A stretch of 64,000 bases of DNA. It comes from Kitasatospora sp. NBC_00374. GTDB taxonomy: Bacteria; Actinomycetota; Actinomycetes; Streptomycetales; Streptomycetaceae. This document shows positions 1-8,603 of the stretch, one piece after another. Where the stretch lies: NCBI RefSeq assembly GCF_041434935.1, contig NZ_CP107964.1, forward strand, positions 8,909,978 to 8,973,977. The letters run 5' to 3'. The notes beneath the pieces are model-generated. The model did not search any database and had not been told where the DNA came from. It saw only the letters and a list, made by a program, of their open reading frames with translations. How positions within the stretch are numbered: position 1 is the first letter of the stretch; every line of letters starts with the position of its first letter. The translations under genes were made by a program, and so were the position numbers.

Positions 1-1197
1 TGCAAGTCCAAGGCCGCCCGCCATCGCATCGCCCAGCGCCCCAAGCCGGCCGCCCCGTCGCCCACCGCCGCCGCAGCGCCGCCGGCGCCGCCCGGTCTGG
101 ATCTGCTGGCCGCCGCCACCGACGGCCAGGCGCCCGGCCCGCGCGGCCGCGTCCTGGAACTCGCCGAATCCCTCGCCGGCATCGCCTACCACTTCGTGCG
201 CACCCTCGACGACGGCGACCAGGCCCGCGCCCTCGCCACGCTGCGCCGCACCGTTCCGCTGTTCACCGCCGAGCTCCTGGAGCAGGCGCAGGCTGCGTAC
301 GACGACGCCCAGGCCGCCGCCGCGCCGACCCCCGGCGGTGGCTCGGCGGACCGCGAGGACTCCGTCTTTACGAAGCGTCGCTTCGAAACCCCCGGCCCGG
401 GAAGCGGGACAACCGCTGTTGTCCCAGCCCCTGCCGACGGGCCAACGCCGCCGTCCGCGCAGGCGCCCGACCCGGCCGCCGCCAGCCCGGCCCGAAGCAT
501 TGACGGCCCGTCCTTTTCGAATCGCCGCTTCGAAAACCCGGCCCCCGAGACGCGGCCGGACACGGTTGTCCCCGCCCCCGCGAACGGGACAACCAATGAG
601 CCTTCGGCCGCTCCCGGCCCGGCTGCGCCGGACGCTGCCGAGCGCCTTGATAGTCCGCCCGTTTCGAATCGGCGCTTCGGAAGTCGGCCGTCGGCGGCAG
701 AGCTGGAGGAGGCGCGGCGGGTGCTGGACAGTCCGCAGGTACGCTCCCGCGTCTCGCCGCATCTGCGGGACCGCACCGCCCCGGCCGCCGCTCCCGTCCC
801 CGCGGCTGGCCGGCGGCCCGCCCCCGCCCCCGCACCCGCGCCTGCTTCTGCTGCGCCCGGCGGTGGTGTGCGGCCGTCGCAGGCCGCCAGCCGGGTGCTG
901 ACCGCACCCCCGTCCCCGTACGCGCGCGGCTTCGGGGACTGCGACGTCCTTCTGGCACTGCCACAGCTCGGCCCTGGGTGGGAGCTCGCCGGCTGGAAGA
1001 ACAACCGGCTCGCCTACTACGTGGTGGAGAACGGCGAGATCGTCGGCTGGGTCGAGATCGGCATCGGCGCCGTCCCACGCTGGGCCGCCATCACCGACGG
1101 ACTCTTCCTCACCGACACCACCACCGGCGAGCCCCTGTTCCACACCAGCCCGGAGCTCGCGGCCCGCACCGTCCGCCAGGCCCGCCTCACACCCTGA
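1..1197 (+). CDS. Partial repeat-containing protein of unknown function (5' end outside window)
   Basis: The reading frame is open from base 1 to the TGA at 1195-1197, so the gene starts upstream of the window and only its last 398 residues are seen. The visible part begins with an Ala/Pro-rich segment. It then carries a tandem unit of 49 residues whose hallmark is (K/N)RRFE followed by a Pro-rich stretch with TVVPAPA. The RRF(E/G) motifs lie at about 376-387, 523-534 and 670-681, exactly 147 bp apart. After an Ala/Pro linker comes a more globular C-terminus of about 90 residues with several Trp, starting near the YARGFGD motif at about 922. I do not recognise the family. A strong hairpin follows 19 bases after the stop, so the transcript probably ends here. 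Confidence 0.75.
   Translation, partial: CKSKAARHRIAQRPKPAAPSPTAAAAPPAPPGLDLLAAATDGQAPGPRGRVLELAESLAGIAYHFVRTLDDGDQARALATLRRTVPLFTAELLEQAQAAYDDAQAAAAPTPGGGSADREDSVFTKRRFETPGPGSGTTAVVPAPADGPTPPSAQAPDPAAASPARSIDGPSFSNRRFENPAPETRPDTVVPAPANGTTNEPSAAPGPAAPDAAERLDSPPVSNRRFGSRPSAAELEEARRVLDSPQVRSRVSPHLRDRTAPAAAPVPAAGRRPAPAPAPAPASAAPGGGVRPSQAASRVLTAPPSPYARGFGDCDVLLALPQLGPGWELAGWKNNRLAYYVVENGEIVGWVEIGIGAVPRWAAITDGLFLTDTTTGEPLFHTSPELAARTVRQARLTP
371..682. repeat. 147-bp in-gene tandem repeat with embedded palindromes
   Basis: Three copies of a CGAA...TTCG dyad occur at 371-385, 514-536 and 662-681, with starts spaced exactly 147 bp. The first is a perfect 7-1-7 palindrome (CGAAGCG T CGCTTCG). The second has eight-base arms (TTTTCGAA/TTCGAAAA). 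Because of the symmetry, both strands encode RRFE-like peptides. The spacing is explained by the 49-residue protein repeat, but the dyads could also be binding sites. Confidence 0.7.
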
Positions 1198-1215
1198 ACC
1201 CGCCACGACGTCAAA

Positions 1216-1257
1216 GGCGGTGCGCGCCGCAGGCAATGAAGGACGGCGCGCACCGCC
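1216..1257 (+). terminator. Rho-independent-type hairpin after the first gene
   Basis: Arms 1216-1228 and 1245-1257 form a perfect 13-bp GC-rich stem with a 16-base loop, 19 bases after the stop codon. There is no U tract, which is usual for Streptomyces. Confidence 0.7.
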
Positions 1258-1960
1258 CCCGGCAGTCTCCCAGAGACCACCGCCGGAGCCTGCGCCTCCT
1301 CGGGCTGCTGCGCCCCGGTCCCTGGTGCTGTGCCCGGGGCGGGGCCGGGACGGTGGCCGCCCGGTGCTCCCGCTCGCACTGGTCCCCGCCGTGCCCGCGC
1401 CGCCTGCTGCTCCAGGCCGCCCGCGGCCGGTTGCAGTCCGCCGATGAGGGGGAGCTGGCCGAGGGCGGGCAGTCCGACGGTTGCCGGGAGCAGCCGGCCT
1501 GCCACGGGCAGGGCGCCTGTCGCTGCGGGTAGCTGGCCGACGACGGGGCCGAGCAGGGTTGACGCTCTGGGCACGGTGGCGACGGGTTGGAGGTCCTGGT
1601 GCCCGACGAGAGCGGCCGCGGTCGGGCTCGCCCCGTCCGGGGGGAGGGGGCGAACCCAGGTCGGAGGGCTGGCGCCGCGCGGCGCCAGCACGGACGTGGT
1701 CGGTGGTTGACGTCCCTTGCTCGTGAACACGTGAGAGTGGTGTCGTCGCACCGAGCCGGACTCGATGCGACATGTCATTGCATTGAGTAGTCGCAGGAAC
1801 GCGTAGTGTGTCGGACGGTCTCTGGCGTTTTCGTCGTCGCGATGTGCTGGTTCCGCAGCTGAGTGGCCCTCGGGGCAGTCGCAGTCCGCAGAACCGGTGG
1901 CTGCCGACGGGCAATGGGCGCCGGCCGTCCCGCCGTTTCGATCGAGCCAGGAGCAGACAG
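1258..1960. other. Intergenic stretch without a convincing gene
   Basis: No frame here has a clear start and ribosome site. On the minus strand, about 1213-1650, one frame encodes a Leu/Pro/Gly-rich peptide (LPLIGGLQP-like segments) that recalls secreted actinomycete proteins, but it has no signal peptide or start that I can defend. The end of the stretch should hold the promoter of the subtilase-like gene. Confidence 0.4.
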
Positions 1961-2824
1961 GTGGCCATCAACACCCAGACAGGCGCGCCGTGGGGGATCG
2001 CCCGGATCTCCTACCGTCCGAAGCCGACATCCGTCACGTTCGAAAGGTACGTGTACGACGAGCGGGCCGGCGAAGGGGTGGACATCTACGTCCTGGACAC
2101 CGGCGTCCACACCGCCCACCTCGGGTTCGGAGGGCGTGCCCGGCAGGGCGTCAACGTGACGGGCGGCGGAAACGACGACACCGTCGGGCACGGAACCCAC
2201 CTGGCCGGCACGGCCGCCGGCTCGAAGTACGGTGTCGCGAAGAACGCGTCGGTCATCGCCGTGAAGGTGACGGACAACATGCTCGCGAACCCCGGGAACA
2301 TCGCCGAGGGCCTGGCCTGGACGACGGAACAGGCCCAGTCGTCCGGACGACCGTCCATCGCCCTGATCGGTTCCTGCCAGTCGCGAAACCTCGCACTCGA
2401 CGAACAAGTCAATGACGCCGCCCGCCAAGGGCTCTTCGTCGTCGTGCCGGCCGGCGACGATAACAAGGACGCCCTCAACTACTCGCCATCCGGCGCCTCC
2501 GGGGCCTTCACCGTGGGCGCCTCCAACATCCGAGACGAGCGCGCCTTCTGGTCCAACCACGGGCCGGGCATCGACGTCTTCGCCCCCGGATTCAACATCC
2601 CCTCCGCCTTCATCGGCGGCCCGAACACTGCCAACATCATGTCCGGCACGGCGCAGGCAGCCGCCCACATCGCCGGCCTGGCCGCCTATCTACTGTCGAC
2701 GACTGACGGACTGACCACCACCACCGTCCGAGACGCCATCACGCAACTGGCCACACGTGACCTGCTGACTGCCGTCCCGACGCCAACCAGCAACCTCCTG
2801 GCGTTCAACAACGCCACGCCCTGA
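1961..2824 (+). CDS. Subtilisin/proteinase K-like protein lacking the catalytic serine (probable pseudo-protease)
   Basis: This 287-residue protein has the proteinase K-type S8 fold. It opens with the PWGIARIS motif that usually begins the mature enzyme, and has Asp46 in VLDTG and His77 in GHGTHLAG. The nucleophile motif GTSMA is GTAQA, so the serine is Ala231. The oxyanion-hole asparagine (AAGN in active enzymes) is Asp166 in PAGDD. I chose GTG 1961 because AGGAG lies at 1949-1953; the frame is open upstream to GTG 1808, but that extension is Arg-rich and has no signal peptide. No secretion signal or I9 propeptide is visible, so the product is probably cytoplasmic. From family knowledge it should not hydrolyse peptides. 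A scaffold or binding role is inference, and decay of a former protease is the alternative. Confidence 0.8.
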   Translation: MAINTQTGAPWGIARISYRPKPTSVTFERYVYDERAGEGVDIYVLDTGVHTAHLGFGGRARQGVNVTGGGNDDTVGHGTHLAGTAAGSKYGVAKNASVIAVKVTDNMLANPGNIAEGLAWTTEQAQSSGRPSIALIGSCQSRNLALDEQVNDAARQGLFVVVPAGDDNKDALNYSPSGASGAFTVGASNIRDERAFWSNHGPGIDVFAPGFNIPSAFIGGPNTANIMSGTAQAAAHIAGLAAYLLSTTDGLTTTTVRDAITQLATRDLLTAVPTPTSNLLAFNNATP

Positions 2825-3152
2825 CCTCGACACAACCGAGGACGGCAACTGTCCACACACCGGCGGGCCGATCGCCGGGCGGCCGCGCTGCGCCGCCGGG
2901 CTGGGCCGGCGCGAGGGTGAGGAGGCCGCCGGGCTGCGGATGTGACGGGCGCCGTGGAGCGGCCGATCGGGGATGCGGGTGAGGACGGTACTCCCGGCGT
3001 CGGCGCGTTGCCGCCGTCCGGTTCTCACGCCCGGGTCCGGCCCCGTCGGCGGCCGCGTCGGGTGAGGCTGCGGGTGTGGGCGCCGAGGCCGCGCCGTCTG
3101 TGCGATCGGGCCGGCCGCCGCAATGCGGTGGCCGGCCGTGCGGGGATGCCGG
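2825..3152. other. Intergenic stretch, nothing recognised
   Basis: This region lies between the convergent ends of the subtilase-like gene and the next minus-strand gene. It is GC-rich, with short inverted repeats near 2866-2930 that could terminate either transcript. No gene is supported. Confidence 0.4.
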
Positions 3153-3695
3153 TCAGGGGTTGTGGGACCTGATCATGGGGAACGGCAGGAGCTGTGCGAC
3201 GACCTGCCCGGGGGCGCCGACCGGGGCGAAGTCGACCGCCTGCTGCAGCTGGTAGACGGAGCCCTGCGGGGGGAAGACGGTGAGCCTGTCGCACTGGGTG
3301 GTCATCGGCCGGGAGTTGGACAGGACCGCCGGGCCGCCGCCCCCCGGGGGCTTCTCGATGGTGAGCGTGAAGTCGTGGAAGAGAGTGTGGCGCAAGACCG
3401 GCGGCATGGCGCTGGTGACTTCGAGCAGGCTGAGCGGGGTGGTGTCGACGTCCGCCCGCGAAAGGACGACCCGTCCCAGGATGGGGGAGTCGGCACTGTA
3501 CTCCTCACCGATGATCCTCATCTTCACGCCGCCCAGGTCGCCGGGGATACTCTCCTCGACGCGAAACCTGATGCCGCCCTTGATGTCCAGGGTGACGAGG
3601 CCAAGCACATTGATCTGCAGCGGCACGTTGACCGCGTAGCTGGAGCAGGGAATCTCCTGCCCGACCTGGGGGAGTACACCACCGAGGATGGTCAT
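3153..3695 (-). CDS. Hypothetical protein, beta-rich, 180 aa
   Basis: I chose ATG 3695-3693 because GGAGG stands 7 bases before it on the minus strand; an upstream in-frame ATG at 3713 lacks such a site. The 180-residue product alternates hydrophobic and polar residues as a beta-sandwich would (VNVPLQINVLGLVTLDIKG, then HDFTLTIEKP). It has only two cysteines and no signal peptide or membrane segment. I do not recognise the family. It appears to be a monocistronic gene, convergent with the subtilase-like gene. Confidence 0.7.
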   Translation of the reverse strand: MTILGGVLPQVGQEIPCSSYAVNVPLQINVLGLVTLDIKGGIRFRVEESIPGDLGGVKMRIIGEEYSADSPILGRVVLSRADVDTTPLSLLEVTSAMPPVLRHTLFHDFTLTIEKPPGGGGPAVLSNSRPMTTQCDRLTVFPPQGSVYQLQQAVDFAPVGAPGQVVAQLLPFPMIRSHNP

Positions 3696-3889
3696 AGGAA
3701 TGCCTCCGAGCATGGGCCAGTCCGCGCCGGGCGACGCGGACACGCTGCCGGGCAGCGCTGCGCCGCACGCTACCGACCGGAACGTGCACGCACCGTGCTG
3801 CCGTGCCGGACGTGGCCACGGAAGGATGAACCCGACGCGGCCACGACCCACCCGGGCCGTCAGACGTCCACAGCTCGCCCGCGCCGGCC

Positions 3890-4140
3890 TCCACCTCCTG
3901 ACGCCGACCACCAGGCCGTCCACGACCTCACCCGCCACCTCGACCCCACCACGCTGCGCCAGGTGATGGGCTGGCTGGAGCGCACCCGCACTGCGGCCCT
4001 CGCCCTGCCGCCGGCCGGTGATGGGAGAGCCAGAAGGGCGGTCGGTCATCGACGCCGCCGACGGTGAGCCCTGGCTCTCCAAGGACACGCAGTACGCGGT
4101 CTCCCTGCTCCGGGCCGCCCTGGACCAGCAGATCGCCTGA
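3890..4140 (+). pseudogene. Frameshifted small gene remnant
   Basis: Two coding-like segments in different frames abut here. The first, to about 4015, includes HLDPTTLRQVMGWLERTRTA. The second, from ATG 4021 to the stop 4138-4140, encodes 39 residues ending LLRAALDQQIA. Joined by one indel they would make a small helical protein. The second segment could instead be a separate short gene. Function unknown. Confidence 0.35.
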
Positions 4141-4211
4141 ACGCCGGCCCGGTCACCGGCCTCCGCCTCGCGCAGGCCACCACGGGGCGGGGCGTCGCCT
4201 CCCTGGCCTGA

Positions 4212-4248
4212 GCGTCCGCCACCGAGAGGCGACTGCGGTGGCGGACGC
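4212..4248. terminator. 12-bp hairpin between convergent genes
   Basis: Arms 4212-4223 and 4237-4248 are perfectly complementary, with a 13-base loop. The hairpin lies between the stop at 4140 and the convergent gene ending at 4277, so it may serve both strands. Confidence 0.6.
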
Positions 4249-4276
4249 GGGGACGCCCCGAGGTCGGCAGTCCGGC

Positions 4277-4555
4277 CTATCGGAGGTCCAGGTTGCCCGC
4301 TTCCAGTTTGGTCTTCATCGCCAGGATCGCTGTCATCGGCACGCTGAGCTGCAGTCGGTCCGCGACGGTGCCGGCGGCCCGGCTGATTGGCTCGTCCCGG
4401 AACGCGGCCGAGAGCTGCCCGAGCAGCGCGACGGCGGTCTCCAGCAGGGTCTCGTCCACCCGCACGCTCTTCGAATCGTTGCCAGGCACCGCCGACAGAG
4501 CCTCGACGAGGGCTGCGAGCTGGTCACGCTCGCCACGGTCAAGTGCAGTTGTCAT
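4277..4555 (-). CDS. Small helical hypothetical protein, 92 aa
   Basis: The frame from ATG 4555 encodes a compact, Leu/Ala-rich, probably all-helical protein. It opens MTTALDRGERDQLAALVEAL, has no cysteine, and ends KLEAGNLDLR. No clear ribosome site is visible upstream, so the start is uncertain. It faces the decayed HNH-like gene just downstream on the other strand. I do not recognise the family. Confidence 0.55.
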   Translation of the reverse strand: MTTALDRGERDQLAALVEALSAVPGNDSKSVRVDETLLETAVALLGQLSAAFRDEPISRAAGTVADRLQLSVPMTAILAMKTKLEAGNLDLR

Positions 4556-4646
4556 GCGGACGATCGTCCGGCCGGTCCCCAGCACACCGCAACGCAACCG
4601 CACCCAAGCGGGACGCAACGGCGGCCGGGCAGGCTTGTTTGCTCGG

Positions 4647-5038
4647 GTGAGTCTTCTCGATGATGTGGCCGAGCGCGACGGCTGGCGGTGCTGGGTGTGC
4701 GACGAGGCGGTCGACCCCGACAAGTCGGTGAACGACCCGCGGGGGCCCAGCGTCGACAGCCGGACCGCCGACCGGAAGGCCAAGGTCGCGGCTCGCGCAC
4801 CGCGGGTGCAACACCCGCAAGGGCGCGGTCAAGGTGGCCATCGCCTTCCGGTCGGCGGTCCGGCTGTACGTGGTCGAACCCGCGCCGCTGAATCACCGTC
4901 GCCGGGAGACTGGAGCGCAAGGGGTGCCGCGAGATGGTGGACCGGTTCTCCCGACTGGTGCCGGGACTCCCGGTGACCGCCGACATCGAGGCGGGCGGCG
5001 GCCAGTTCCTCGTCATCCTGGCCACCAGCCGCCGCTGA
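4647..5038 (+). pseudogene. Degraded HNH-endonuclease-like gene
   Basis: GTG 4647 opens a frame reading RDGWRCWVCDEAVDPDKSVN, with a CxxC pair followed by PRGPSVDSRTADRKAK, which resembles the zinc-knuckle region of HNH-type proteins. Near 4800 the sense continues in a second frame (CNTRKGAVKV-like, with the second cysteine). From about 4934 a third frame carries the C-terminus (DRFSRLVPGLPVTADIEAGG) to TGA 5036-5038. At least two indels therefore separate the three parts. It cannot make a full-length product unless the breaks are sequencing errors. Confidence 0.55.
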
Positions 5039-5209
5039 CCGGGGATCACCAGCGCACTCGAGCCGAACCGTCGGCCCACACCGACCCCCACCGGACAAGG
5101 GGCAAGCGCAGTGGCGACAACCTTTCTGTGCCTCACCGCCAGGTTCCGGTGGGCGTTCAGAGCCCGAGAGCGGCGAGAGGGTCCACGGGCCTGGTATTCG
5201 CGATGATGA

Positions 5210-5521
5210 ACCGCCGAACTGGGTAAGGACGTGCAGGCCGGCCTTGTGCAGAACGGCGGCGAGAGCCGTAGGGGTCTCGGCCACGGACTGGGCGAAGTGG
5301 TCGACGGCATCACCTGCCTCGGCCCGTCGCCCAGAGCGGTCAGGTCGGGGCTGGGCCGCCATTCGACCGCGACTGATCCTGCGGGGGCGGCGACGAGCTC
5401 GAAGCGGAAGCCGACGACCTCGTCTGCCTCCAGCGACGCCTCTGGCTCCACGCCATCGGCCCCTGGTACGGCGACTTCCGCGAGGTCTTGGACCACGACG
5501 TGATCCACATCTTGGGACATT
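5210..5521 (-). pseudogene. Frameshifted small acidic protein remnant
   Basis: From ATG 5521 leftwards, one frame encodes an acidic peptide (MSQDVDHVVVQDLAEVAVPG, later FRFELVAAPAGSVAVEWRP). After about residue 69 the coding character moves to another frame (VDHFAQSVAETPTALAAVLH). Joining the two at about 5300-5315 would give a protein of roughly 100 residues. I do not recognise it. Confidence 0.4.
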
Positions 5522-5600
5522 GGCACGCGCTCAGCTGACGCGGCACATACACCACCACGCCATCCATCCGGTGCAGCCGGCCCGAGTAGCACGGACAGAG

Positions 5601-5630
5601 CCTCCCCGGGGTGCGGCTCGCCCGGGGAGG
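5601..5630 (-). terminator. mscL terminator hairpin
   Basis: Perfect 10-bp stem (arms 5601-5610 and 5621-5630, CCTCCCCGGG/CCCGGGGAGG) with a 10-base loop, 16 bases beyond the mscL stop. Confidence 0.75.
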
Positions 5631-5645
5631 ATCCGTCACGCAGGC

Positions 5646-6038
5646 TCAGCGACGCTGCGCTTCGCGCAGCAGGTCCCGCATCTGGGTCAGCAGCTCGAGC
5701 TCGGTCGGCGGCTCGTCCAGGATTGGGAGACCGGCCTTGCGGCGGCGGCGATCGGCGAGGGTGTTGAGCGGTGCGACGACGAAGAAGTACAGCGCGGCGG
5801 CGATCAACACGAACGAGATCAGCGCGTTGATGAACGCGCCGTAGCGGAAGACGCTGCCGTTGATCGTGAAGGTGAGCGCCGAGAAGTCCTGGTTGCCGAA
5901 GATGGCCGCGATCAGGGGGGTCAGCAGGTCGCTCACCAGGCTGTTCACCACCGCGACGAATGCGGCGCCCATCACGAAGGCGACGGCCAGGTCGATCACG
6001 TTCCCGCGCATGATGAACTTCTTGAACCCGTGCAGCAC
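5646..6038 (-). CDS. mscL: Large-conductance mechanosensitive channel MscL
   Basis: This 130-residue protein matches MscL in length and order of parts. It has an N-terminal amphipathic helix (GFKKFIMRGNVIDLAVAFVM), TM1 with the glycine-rich pore face (GAAFVAVVNSLVSDLLTPLI), a periplasmic loop, TM2 (FVLIAAALYFFVVAPLNTL) and a charged cytoplasmic C-terminal helix. It forms a homopentameric pore in the plasma membrane that opens under membrane tension and releases solutes in hypo-osmotic shock. GTG 6038 is the start: GAGGAGG precedes it by 6 bases and the frame begins with the conserved LHGFKKF. The gene stands alone and ends at a strong hairpin. Confidence 0.95.
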   Translation of the reverse strand: MLHGFKKFIMRGNVIDLAVAFVMGAAFVAVVNSLVSDLLTPLIAAIFGNQDFSALTFTINGSVFRYGAFINALISFVLIAAALYFFVVAPLNTLADRRRRKAGLPILDEPPTELELLTQMRDLLREAQRR

Positions 6039-6242
6039 CCGCGGCCTCCTCGGAGTCGTACCTTCTCCCAGCCTGTGGCGCCGGGCGGGCTCCGGCACAG
6101 CCGGCGGGCCGCCCGGGTGACGGGGCGCCGTACCGGCCGGGCACCCGGCCGCGCAGTTCCTCCTTCCCCCTGCGGGCACACCGCAGCCGTCGTGGCGTTC
6201 GCCGCCACCACCCCCGTCCACTCCCGTCCCTGGGGCGCGCCC

Positions 6243-6450
6243 ACCCGGCGGCCGCCCGCACCCGCTCGGGGTCGGCCTCGATGCCGATCGCGGCGAGCAG
6301 GTCGCGCTGGCCCTCCTCCAGACCGGCCCAGATGGCCCGCTGCGCCTGCACCCAGCGCCCTGGCTGCTCACCTTCGAACACGGTGTCCACCGGCAGCGCG
6401 GGCCAGTCGACCAGCCCGTCGGACTCTGCCTGGCTATCGCTATCTCGTCC
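6243..6450 (-). pseudogene. Helicase-associated-domain fragment (copy 1)
   Basis: One minus-strand frame reads SDGLVDWPALPVDTVFEGEQ, then GRWVQAQRAIWAGLEEGQRD. This is the pattern of the helicase-associated repeat found at the C-terminus of large actinomycete terminal helicases (EGxxLGRWxxxQR...GL...QRxLL). There is no start, helicase motor or proper end. Similar fragments occur near 16.4, 21.2-21.7, 26.5-27.2 and 28.2 kb. Confidence 0.6.
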
Positions 6451-6606
6451 CGCTTTCGGCAGAAGCGGTGCGGACGTCGGCGGGGAGGTCCTGACCACTG
6501 TCCTGGTGGCGCGCCAGCACGTCCGGCCAGGGCCCCGACACGCTGAACGGGCATCACCTCGCGCAAGACAGCTGTCCAATATGGAGCACTTGGTACGTTT
6601 TGAGTC

Positions 6607-8121
6607 ATGTTGAGGATGGTGGGTATGGCGGCGAGGCTCGCCGCCGGATTCGTCGGCATGGCCCGGGCGGGCGATGGTCGACGTGTCGGCGGCGGTCAGG
6701 GGCCGGGCGATGCGCCGGTGTGCCGCTCTGCGCCCCGAGACCCGGGTCCCGGCCGTCCGGTCACGGGCGGACACGTCCGCAACCGGGGGCGGTGCCGCCT
6801 GCCACGCGCGGTCTGCGCCATGGTCCTTGCCCTCACCTGCGCGCTGGCCTGGGTCGTGACCGGTCCGTCCGGCACCGCCCGGGCCGCGACCGCGTGTACG
6901 GCGAGCCTGTGCGTCCTCAACCCGAGCGCCGCGAACGCCCTGTACGCCCACCCCGGCAGCATGCACGTCACCGGCGGCATCCTGGTCAACTCGACGAACA
7001 GTCAGGCCGCGCTCGTCAGCGGCACCACGGTCACCGCGACCGGCGGCACCATCGGCGGCCCGGCCGCGCCGGCCGGCTTCGCCACGGCGAGCGGCGGCTC
7101 GTACAGCCCGGCCCCCACCAACCAGAGCGCCGTCACCGACCCGTACGCCGCCCTCGCTCAGTGCCCGGCCGCCTCGGCCTGCCCCACGACACCCGCCGCG
7201 CCGTACCCGAGTGTCAACCACATCTCCGGGAACCAGACGATCAGCCCCGGCGTGTACACCAGCATCGCGAACTTGGCCGGCACACTGACGCTCAATCCCG
7301 GCACCTATGTCGTCACCACCGGCATGACGATCTCCGGCGGGAAGCTGAACGGCACCGGCGTGACGATCTACCTCGCCTGCCCGACCTACCCGGTGGCCTG
7401 CCCGGTGGCCACCGTCGGCGCGTTCTTCCTCGACCAGACCGGGGGCAAGACCACCCTCAGCGCACCGACCACGGGGGCCTTCTCCGGTTTCTCGTTCATC
7501 GCCGACCGCAACAACACCGCGGCGGTCACGGTCTCGGGAAACGGCACGCAGATCACCGGCGGCGGCGCGATCTACACCGCCTCGGGGAAGCTGGCGGCCG
7601 CATCCGGAGGCAAGGCCAGCTTCACCCGCGCGGTCGTGGACACCGTCGAGACCAGCGGCAGCAACAGCACCCAGATCAGCGTCATCCCAACCACGGGCAC
7701 GCCGTCGATCAGCCTGCCGTCCACCGCGGCCCTCGGCAGCGCGGCACCCGGCGGCACCGTCAGCGCGGCCGTCGGCTCGGTGACCGTCTCGGACGGGCGA
7801 GGACTGGCCACCAGCACGTGGACGGCGACGGTGTCCGCCACGAGTTTCACCACCGGCGGTGGCACCGCCGCCGAGACGATCACCACCTCGAACGTCTCCT
7901 ACTGGTCCGGGCCGGCGACCAGCACGAACGGCACTGTGACGGCCTCGCCGGGTCAGAGCGACGCCTCGGCCAGACAGACGCTCGGCAGTTCGAGATCCGC
8001 CTTCGCCTCCACCGGCAACGGGAACAGCTCCACGAGCTGGAGCCCCACGGTGGTGATCACGATCCCCGCGGCCGCGGTGGCCGGCACCTACACGGGCACC
8101 GTGACCCACTCCGTCGCCTGA
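6607..8121 (+). CDS. Secreted beta-helix/surface protein with WxL-like C-terminus
   Basis: The frame encodes up to 504 residues. A hydrophobic signal sequence lies at about residues 79-100 (AVCAMVLALTCALAWVVTG, cleavage near ARA-AT), so the true start is probably downstream of ATG 6607. The exported part has repetitive Gly/Thr/Asn-rich beta strands (NPGTYVVTTGMTISGGKLNG, TGVTIYLAC) like the parallel beta-helix of TadG-like or ice-binding-type surface proteins. About 150 C-terminal residues (ATSTWTATVSATSFTTGGG) resemble WxL or other wall-associated beta domains. It has no sortase motif or membrane anchor. Role inferred: extracellular or wall-associated structural protein. The fold assignment rests on pattern only. 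Confidence 0.7.
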   Translation: MLRMVGMAARLAAGFVGMARAGDGRRVGGGQGPGDAPVCRSAPRDPGPGRPVTGGHVRNRGRCRLPRAVCAMVLALTCALAWVVTGPSGTARAATACTASLCVLNPSAANALYAHPGSMHVTGGILVNSTNSQAALVSGTTVTATGGTIGGPAAPAGFATASGGSYSPAPTNQSAVTDPYAALAQCPAASACPTTPAAPYPSVNHISGNQTISPGVYTSIANLAGTLTLNPGTYVVTTGMTISGGKLNGTGVTIYLACPTYPVACPVATVGAFFLDQTGGKTTLSAPTTGAFSGFSFIADRNNTAAVTVSGNGTQITGGGAIYTASGKLAAASGGKASFTRAVVDTVETSGSNSTQISVIPTTGTPSISLPSTAALGSAAPGGTVSAAVGSVTVSDGRGLATSTWTATVSATSFTTGGGTAAETITTSNVSYWSGPATSTNGTVTASPGQSDASARQTLGSSRSAFASTGNGNSSTSWSPTVVITIPAAAVAGTYTGTVTHSVA

Positions 8122-8603
8122 TCCAGACAGCCGGGCCTGCACCGTGCTTGCACGGCCGGCGGCGCAGAGGCCGTCGGGGCGGCCCCGGAGGAACTCACCC
8201 CGCTCCACCGGCGCGTGGGGGCCGCCGTTTCGGCGGTGGGGAGATCTGCTTGGGCGTGGGTTCCGTCCCGATGCGTGTCTTCCTGGCACGGTTTGTCCAT
8301 GTTTCCGCTCTGCACTCTGCCGCTCCCGGTCTTTGCCCTGGCGCTGTGTGGGAGGTGCGGGTACCGCCATCAGGGCGCCAGGGCGGAACCGGGCGGCACG
8401 GTGCGCTGCTCTGGTTCTCGAGCGATGCGGCGGGTGCCGACCGCTCGCCCTCCCGACGGGTCCGACGACGGGGTGGCGGTTGCGGTGCTCGGCCGGCGCC
8501 GCCCGCGGGCCGCATGCGCCGCCGCTGCCCCGGAGTTGATCGCGGCGCCGGGACGCGAGCGGGCCTCCCCAGCACGGTCCCGAGTGGAAGCGGGGAGGTC
8601 CGC
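8122..8603. other. Intergenic stretch, nothing recognised
   Basis: Overlapping open frames on both strands here are typical high-GC shadows without ribosome sites. GGGAGG at 8592-8597 serves the following broken gene. Confidence 0.4.

Noticed and set aside
4552..8370. Minus-strand open frame of 1,272 codons
   Set aside because: It runs antisense through the HNH remnant, mscL, the helicase-domain fragment and the beta-helix gene, with no coherent domain. It is a high-GC shadow that only locally coincides with real fragments.
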